Positions 4,503-9,172 of a stretch of 9,172 nucleotides of DNA are shown in pieces. Origin of the DNA: JAAZHN01 sp964605575 (lineage in GTDB: Bacteria > Bacillota_I > Bacilli_A > RF39 > UBA660); the NCBI GenBank assembly GCA_964605575.1, contig CAZSDG010000038.1, positions 1 to 9,172 on the forward strand, in the 5' to 3' direction. The notes under the pieces were generated by a model. It saw only the letters and a list, made by a program, of their open reading frames with translations, had not been told where the DNA came from and made no database searches. The translations under genes were made by a program, and so were the position numbers. Each line of letters starts with the position of its first letter. Positions within the stretch are counted from its first letter, which is position 1.

Positions 4503-7446
4503 ACTTTATGTTATCTAATTTAACACTGACTAACTTACTAACGCCACTTTCTTGCATGGTTATTCCATATAATGAGTCAGCATATTCCATTGTTCTTTTT
4601 TTATGAGTAATAATAATAAATTGTGTTTTACCTTGATAACCTTGTAAATATTTCCCAAACATATCCACATTCGCATCATCAAGGTTCGCTTCAACTTCAT
4701 CTAGGACACAAAATGGTACTGGACGGATATTTAAAACTGAGAATAATAAAGCAATTGCTGTTAGAGTCATCTCTCCACCAGAAAGTAAAGAAATTAATCT
4801 TAAATTTTTCCCAGGTGGTTCAGCATGAATTTCTACTCCTGTACCTAGTATATCATCTGGATTAGTTAAAGATAAGAAACCTTTCCCACCTTTAAACAAT
4901 TCTTTAAAGACTTTGCCAAATTCTTGATTAACAGCTTCAAAAGTAGCAACAAATCTTTCCTTCATTGTTTCATCTAAAGAAGAAATAATTTCATTTAAGT
5001 TATTTATCCCGCCAATTAAATCTTCTTTTTGTTTAGTTAAGAAACTATATCTTTTATCAATTCGCTCATATTCGGCAATTGAACCAGTATTAACTTCACC
5101 ATAAGATTTAAGTTCACTTTTTAACGATTGAACTTTCATTCTGGCAATTTGTTCTTCTAATTCTAGGGTATGGTTTTCAAAAGCACGCTCAAAAGTCAAA
5201 CTATATTCTTCATTTAATCTTCCTAATAAACCATCTAATTTAGTTTCACAGCGACTTATCTTAACTTCAATTTCATGGAATCTATTTTTAGAACTATTAT
5301 ATTCTGAAATAGATTTTTTTCGATTACTCTCTAATTCAGTTAATTTATTATTTAAATCTTCTTTTTCATTGACTAATTTTTGGTAATCGAGTTCTAATAC
5401 TTCTTTTTTCGAAACTAAAGAACTATAATTTTCTAAAATAGTGGCTAATTCTTTATCAACTTCATTATTTAAAACAGCTTTAGTACTCTTAAGTTCAAAG
5501 ACTAATTCTGCATATTTATTTTCCTCTTGAACAATCATAATTTTTTTATTGTTAATTACTTCATTTAAAACAGCTAAACTTGAATTAGCATTTTGATAAT
5601 TAGTATTTAGTAAAGATAGTTCTTGATCAACATTTTTTAAATTATTTTCAACCTTTGTATATTCAATTGAAACATTATTTAATTCTCTAATTATTCTTTC
5701 TAGTTGAAATCTTTCTCCCACTAATCCTTTAGATGATTTTGAACTACCTCCAGTTACAGAACCACCTGTATGTAGTAGTTCTCCATCAAGAGTAATAATT
5801 CGGTAACGATAATTGATCTTTTTACCTAATTCATTCATGGAATCAATATTATTAACAATAATTGTATTACCTAATTGATTTAAAACAACTCCGCGATAAA
5901 TTTGGTCATATTTAACCAAATCACCAGCAAGACCTAAGTAACCAGGATGACTTTTTAAGATATTTTCAGTTTCTGGATCTATCCCTCTTGGCTTAATAAC
6001 ACTTAAAGGAAAAAATGTTACTCTTCCTAATGCATTATCTTTTAAATAACTAATAGCTAATTTAGCTGATTCTTCATTATCTACGACAACCACATTAGCA
6101 TTAAATCCTAGAGCAGTTTCAATAGCCATAGCATAAGAACCTTCAACCTCGATTAATTTACCTAAAACACTGTGAATACCCGTTAATCTTGGGTTGTTTA
6201 AAACATTTTTAACTGCGTAAGGCATTTTAGCATCATTATTAATATTATCTTCTAAAATATCTCGAGTATTTTTTAAAGACATTTGTCTTTTTAAGATTGA
6301 ATTTAACTCATTAGTTAAATTAGATTTCGACAAAGTATTTTTCCGTATTTCTAAAGCAATATTTTCTACTTCTTGTTCTTTCGTTTTTAAATTACTCTCT
6401 AAATCAGTTAATTCTTTAGTTAATAAAGTTAAATTGTTTTTAACTTGCAATTCTGCTTCTTTAACATTAACTAAATTTTCTTTAAACTTAATATCATCAC
6501 TTTGATACTTTTGTCTTTCTTTAGTTAATTGTTTTTGTGAATCAGCTTCACTTATTTTTTCAGTTAACTCTAAAATTTCTTTATTTAAAGAAGTAATTTT
6601 TTCTTCAAGCTTTAATATACTTAATTTTATCTTTTCAATTTGAGTTTCATAACTATTAACATCTGTTTCATAGTTTAAAACTCCTTCATTTAATGACTCT
6701 AATTCACTTTTTAAGGCATCATACTCAGTATTAATCTGATTAATATCATGAGCAATTAAAGATATTTCAATACTTTCAAGCTCTTCTTTAGCACTTAAAT
6801 ATTTCTTGGCAATAACACTTTGATTTTTTAATGGTTCTAAATTAACTTCTAATTCATTAATTATTAAATTAATTCTTTCTAAATTATCTGTGGTTTTATC
6901 TAATTTTCTTAATGTTTCTTCTTTACGTTTTTTATATTTTAAAACACCCGCTGCATCTTCGATTATTACTCTTCTTTCTTCGGGTTTTTGGTTAATAATG
7001 TCACTAACCTTACCTTGAGAAATAATGTTAAATGATTCCCTTCCAGCTCCTGAATCAATAAAAAGATCAGTTATATCTTTAAGTCTTACTTGATTATTAT
7101 TTAAATAGTATTCATTTTCCCCAGTTTGATAACAAACTCTTTTTACTTCTACTTCTGAATACTCAGTACTTAAATAATGATCAGTATTATCAAACACTAA
7201 AGAAACTGAAGCACTATTGTGAGGACTTCTCGATTTACTACCAGAAAAAATTACATCAGTCATACCGCCACTACCACGTAAGGCTTTAATAGATTGTTCA
7301 CCTAAAACCCACTTAATCGCATCAACTACATTACTTTTACCTGAACCATTCGGGCCGACAATAATTGTAATTCCTTCTTTTAAATCAATTGCAGTTTTAT
7401 CAGCAAAAGATTTAAACCCATACGCTTTAATACTCTTTAAATACAT
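4501..7446 (-). CDS. smc: Chromosome partition protein SMC, short-armed P115-like form
   Basis: A 981-residue SMC ATPase, the core of the SMC-ScpAB complex that compacts and separates chromosomes. In order: N-terminal ATPase half with Walker A GPNGSGKS (31-38); a first coiled-coil arm, about 170-400; a hinge, about 408-568, with its Gly-rich end (HTGGSVTGGSS); a returning arm, about 580-805; and the C-terminal half with signature LSGGE (888-892), Walker B VPFCVLDEVEA (910-920) and ITHKK. The signature is followed by Met-Thr, where Bacillus has Arg-Ala. Each arm is about 230 residues, roughly 100 shorter than in Bacillus Smc (1186), similar to mycoplasma P115. I chose the ATG at 7446 because GGTGA (7451-7455) precedes it by four bases; a GTG at 7467 lies inside rnc without a site. 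scpA and scpB are not in the window. Confidence 0.95.
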   Translation of the reverse strand: MYLKSIKAYGFKSFADKTAIDLKEGITIIVGPNGSGKSNVVDAIKWVLGEQSIKALRGSGGMTDVIFSGSKSRSPHNSASVSLVFDNTDHYLSTEYSEVEVKRVCYQTGENEYYLNNNQVRLKDITDLFIDSGAGRESFNIISQGKVSDIINQKPEERRVIIEDAAGVLKYKKRKEETLRKLDKTTDNLERINLIINELEVNLEPLKNQSVIAKKYLSAKEELESIEISLIAHDINQINTEYDALKSELESLNEGVLNYETDVNSYETQIEKIKLSILKLEEKITSLNKEILELTEKISEADSQKQLTKERQKYQSDDIKFKENLVNVKEAELQVKNNLTLLTKELTDLESNLKTKEQEVENIALEIRKNTLSKSNLTNELNSILKRQMSLKNTRDILEDNINNDAKMPYAVKNVLNNPRLTGIHSVLGKLIEVEGSYAMAIETALGFNANVVVVDNEESAKLAISYLKDNALGRVTFFPLSVIKPRGIDPETENILKSHPGYLGLAGDLVKYDQIYRGVVLNQLGNTIIVNNIDSMNELGKKINYRYRIITLDGELLHTGGSVTGGSSKSSKGLVGERFQLERIIRELNNVSIEYTKVENNLKNVDQELSLLNTNYQNANSSLAVLNEVINNKKIMIVQEENKYAELVFELKSTKAVLNNEVDKELATILENYSSLVSKKEVLELDYQKLVNEKEDLNNKLTELESNRKKSISEYNSSKNRFHEIEVKISRCETKLDGLLGRLNEEYSLTFERAFENHTLELEEQIARMKVQSLKSELKSYGEVNTGSIAEYERIDKRYSFLTKQKEDLIGGINNLNEIISSLDETMKERFVATFEAVNQEFGKVFKELFKGGKGFLSLTNPDDILGTGVEIHAEPPGKNLRLISLLSGGEMTLTAIALLFSVLNIRPVPFCVLDEVEANLDDANVDMFGKYLQGYQGKTQFIIITHKKRTMEYADSLYGITMQESGVSKLVSVKLDNIK

Positions 7447-7450
7447 AACT

Positions 7451-7455
7451 TCACC
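7451..7455 (-). promoter_or_regulatory. smc ribosome binding site overlapping the rnc stop codon
   Basis: GGTGA on the minus strand, four bases before the smc ATG. Its last three bases are the rnc stop TGA, so rnc termination and smc initiation occur at the same place. It fixes the smc start at 7446 rather than the upstream GTG at 7467. Confidence 0.65.
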
Positions 7456-8107
7456 AATTCTTTGCACTTTTTTGATAAGCAGAATAAGCCGCCATTTGTT
7501 CAGCTTCCTTTTTAGTTTTACCCTTGCCTATTCCATAGACTATATTATCAATTCTAACCTCAACAGTAAATACTCTTTTATGAGGAGGTCCTTCTTCACT
7601 AGTTATAACATACTCAAGTGAATCTTTAGTGGTCTGCACCATTTCTTGTAAAATTGATTTATAATCAGCAAAAAACTTAATATCTTTTTCAATATAAGGA
7701 ATAATGACTAATGAATAAATAAATGAACTTACCTCATTAATTCCTAATGATAAGAAAATAGCCCCAATTAAGGCTTCAAATGTATCGGCAATAATCGAAT
7801 TATTTAAATTACTTTTTTGACCTTCACCTAGATTTATATATTTATCTAACTCAATTATTTTAGCATACTCAACCAAGGCTTCTTCACAAACATAAGAAGC
7901 TCTTTGTTTACTCATTTCTCCTTCAGATAAAGAAGTATTTAAATAATAATACTCAGTAATAATTAATTGTAAGACTGCATCACCTAAAAACTCTAACCTT
8001 TCATAATCCTCACCACCATGTTCATTGGCATAAGAACTATGAGTTAAAGCAACTTTTAACAAATCTTGATCAATCTTAGTTAGACCATATTTATTTAAAA
8101 ACTCCAA
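7451..8107 (-). CDS. rnc: Ribonuclease III
   Basis: A 218-residue dsRNA-specific endonuclease that processes rRNA precursors and structured mRNAs. The catalytic domain (about 1-142) has the signature ERLEFLGDAVL with E36, E39 and D43, and the second metal-binding pair D108 and E111 in ADTFEALIGA. The dsRNA-binding domain (about 147-214) ends in the usual GKGKTKKEAEQMAA helix. Size and domains are normal. The start is TTG, fixed by AGGGTGA at 8114-8120, six bases upstream; the next in-frame Met is residue 65, inside the domain. The stop is TGA right after a TGG Trp codon, direct evidence against UGA being Trp here. It heads the rnc-smc-parC unit; rnc-smc is a widely conserved pair in Firmicutes, usually followed by ftsY rather than parC. 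Confidence 0.96.
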   Translation of the reverse strand: MEFLNKYGLTKIDQDLLKVALTHSSYANEHGGEDYERLEFLGDAVLQLIITEYYYLNTSLSEGEMSKQRASYVCEEALVEYAKIIELDKYINLGEGQKSNLNNSIIADTFEALIGAIFLSLGINEVSSFIYSLVIIPYIEKDIKFFADYKSILQEMVQTTKDSLEYVITSEEGPPHKRVFTVEVRIDNIVYGIGKGKTKKEAEQMAAYSAYQKSAKNW

Positions 8108-8113
8108 ACTAAA

Positions 8114-8120
8114 TCACCCT
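8114..8120 (-). promoter_or_regulatory. Ribosome binding site that supports the TTG start of rnc
   Basis: AGGGTGA on the minus strand, six bases before the TTG at 8107. No ATG or GTG in frame lies near it, so it supports initiation at TTG. Confidence 0.75.
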
Positions 8121-8140
8121 TACTACGGTATTCCTAATTA

Positions 8141-8169
8141 ATTATACAAAAAAAAACTCAAACTAGCAA
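8141..8169 (-). promoter_or_regulatory. Predicted promoter of the rnc-smc-parC operon, nested in a terminator
   Basis: The minus strand has TTGCTA (8164-8169, four of six matches to TTGACA), exactly 17 bases, then a perfect TATAAT (8141-8146). The -35 lies wholly in the loop of the upstream gene's terminator, and the spacer is the 3' stem arm plus the T run. The start point would be near 8134, with a leader of about 26 bases. Confidence 0.7.
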
Positions 8170-8183
8170 TTTATTTGAGTTTT
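8148..8183 (-). terminator. Intrinsic terminator downstream of the membrane-protein gene
   Basis: On the minus strand AAAACTCAAA, an 11-base loop, then TTTGAGTTTT continuing into a run of T (A run at 8148-8156 on the plus strand). The ten-base-pair stem is perfect but AT-rich. It lies about 60 bases past the stop at 8244. Because T-rich sequence also follows the stem on the plus strand, it may work weakly in that direction too, but no plus-strand gene uses it. Confidence 0.78.
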
Positions 8184-8243
8184 ATTAATTTTTTAAGGCA
8201 TTGAGTTAAAATAGATATGAAACAATTTAGCAAATGTTTTATT

Positions 8244-9172
8244 CTAATATTTTCGAGCTTGTGCCGAAGCATTTCCCAAACTATAAGAATATGTGTTTTT
8301 TTCAACTACTTCTTCTTTTACTTCTTCTGTTTTTAATAATTTACTTTCTGGATTTAACGTTTTTATTCTTTCACTTAATAATTTTAAAGCTGCGATTTGT
8401 CTATCTTGCTCTTTTTCTTTGATTAACTTTTTTTGAACTTCGATTGTTAAATCACCTATTTTTTCAACTATTCCACTTGATAATCTAAGTCTTATTAGTT
8501 TTAAATCATCATTTTCATGTTCAGTTTCGATTATATTTTTATATTCTGTAAATAAAGTCTCTATTTTACCAATTACATCGGTTTTATCATCTAATCCTTG
8601 AGCTAGTTTTACTAATTTCAAAAATTCTAAATCTACTGCTGAATCTTTTAATGTTCTTTTTTCTTCAATACTTAATTCTTTTTCCAATTCTAATTCAAAA
8701 TCTTCTGTTAATTTTTTACCAAAATTATATGATTTCACAAGTTCAAAATGTTCTTTTTTTCTTTTTCTTTCTTCAATATACTTGCTAAGTCTTAAAATTC
8801 TATTTTTTATTTGAGCAGCAAGCATAAATGTTAAATTAGCAGCAGTAGGCAAAATGGCTAATCCTGCACTTACACCAAATATAGTTGGATCTTTAACAAC
8901 ATATGAAGTAGCAAACGAAAAAAATCCAATCGCGGCTCCTATGAATACGAGAATTAACATATTTACTGAAACATAATTATCATCGAAAAGATTTTTTGGT
9001 ATATAAAAAGACATAAACTTTATCGTTTCTCTTGACGTTTTCCTAAAATCTCTTTTCATATTTGATAAATATTGTTTACGATTTTTTAGACTTGGTCTAT
9101 TTTCTTTTTTTAAATAGTCTAAATATATTTTTTGTTCTTTTTCATTTTGGATATTACCTTGTATAGCGTTAT
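8244..9172 (-). CDS. Unrecognised two-helix membrane protein with a long charged cytoplasmic domain (5' end outside window)
   Basis: I do not recognise this family. The frame is open to the right edge: 37 codons without a stop precede the ATG at 9059, and that ATG has no Shine-Dalgarno, so the true start probably lies outside. At least 308 residues are visible. The first 67 or so are basic and charged. Two hydrophobic helices follow at about 68-92 and 96-120, joined by a very short turn (KDP). The next segment is strongly basic (RLSKYIEERKRKK), so by the positive-inside rule both ends face the cytoplasm. The remainder is Lys/Glu-rich and helical-looking, probably partly coiled coil, with a KTEEVKEEVVEKN stretch before a Ser/Tyr/Ala-rich end. 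The stop is TAG and a terminator follows, so it is transcribed apart from rnc. No signal peptide or catalytic motif is visible. Confidence 0.75.
   Translation of the reverse strand, partial: NAIQGNIQNEKEQKIYLDYLKKENRPSLKNRKQYLSNMKRDFRKTSRETIKFMSFYIPKNLFDDNYVSVNMLILVFIGAAIGFFSFATSYVVKDPTIFGVSAGLAILPTAANLTFMLAAQIKNRILRLSKYIEERKRKKEHFELVKSYNFGKKLTEDFELELEKELSIEEKRTLKDSAVDLEFLKLVKLAQGLDDKTDVIGKIETLFTEYKNIIETEHENDDLKLIRLRLSSGIVEKIGDLTIEVQKKLIKEKEQDRQIAALKLLSERIKTLNPESKLLKTEEVKEEVVEKNTYSYSLGNASAQARKY

Noticed and set aside
4623..4865. Plus-strand open frame opposite smc
   Set aside because: It lies antisense to the SMC signature and Walker B region, whose conservation explains the lack of stops.
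7447..7467. Upstream GTG for smc giving seven extra residues
   Set aside because: It lies inside the end of rnc without a Shine-Dalgarno, and SMC proteins begin at M-L/Y-LK just before the KSFADKT segment.
8234..8422. Plus-strand open frame with a leucine-rich, membrane-like sequence
   Set aside because: The Leu/Phe run is the reverse reading of Lys/Glu codons in the minus-strand gene, and it has no Shine-Dalgarno.
1..9172. CRISPR arrays, tRNA or rRNA genes, insertion sequences, riboswitches
   Set aside because: I saw no spaced direct repeats, no cloverleaf-like or rRNA sequence, no transposase and no terminal repeats. The longest gap between genes is 136 bases and is accounted for by a terminator and promoter.

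Overview
The window is a low-GC stretch (hand-counted lines range from about 18% to 40% G+C) in which every gene I accept lies on the minus strand. It looks like a Bacilli/Mollicutes-related bacterium. The SMC protein is about 980 residues, the short length I recall for mycoplasma P115-type SMC proteins, against about 1190 in Bacillus. Tryptophans I traced are TGG, and rnc ends at TGA, so the standard code is in use rather than the mycoplasma code. This fits lineages such as Acholeplasma/Izemoplasma relatives or gut RF39-type Bacilli; the assignment is inference.

Read in the direction of transcription (right to left): an unrecognised two-helix membrane protein, open at the window's right edge (8244-9172), ends in a terminator. 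Next comes a compact operon rnc - smc - parC (8107 to 1986), in which each downstream Shine-Dalgarno overlaps the stop codon of the gene before it. Then a single type IV prepilin-like gene with its own promoter and terminator (1897-1346), an endonuclease IV gene nfo (1279-362), and rpmG followed by efp (298 to the left edge, efp truncated).

Functionally these are mostly housekeeping genes: RNA processing (RNase III), chromosome compaction and decatenation (SMC, topoisomerase IV A subunit), abasic-site repair (endonuclease IV), and translation (L33, EF-P). The accessory-looking items are the lone prepilin and the membrane protein. parC has no parE beside it.

The most interesting non-coding signal is a repeated arrangement at gene junctions. 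The -35 hexamer of the next gene sits in, or partly in, the loop of the preceding gene's hairpin, so the 3' stem arm and U-tract form the promoter spacer. It is clear at 8141-8183 and 1300-1336, and weaker at 327-367. A second coding observation is Gln at the ParC position normally held by the quinolone-binding Ser. I did not find an obvious new defence or mobile system here.
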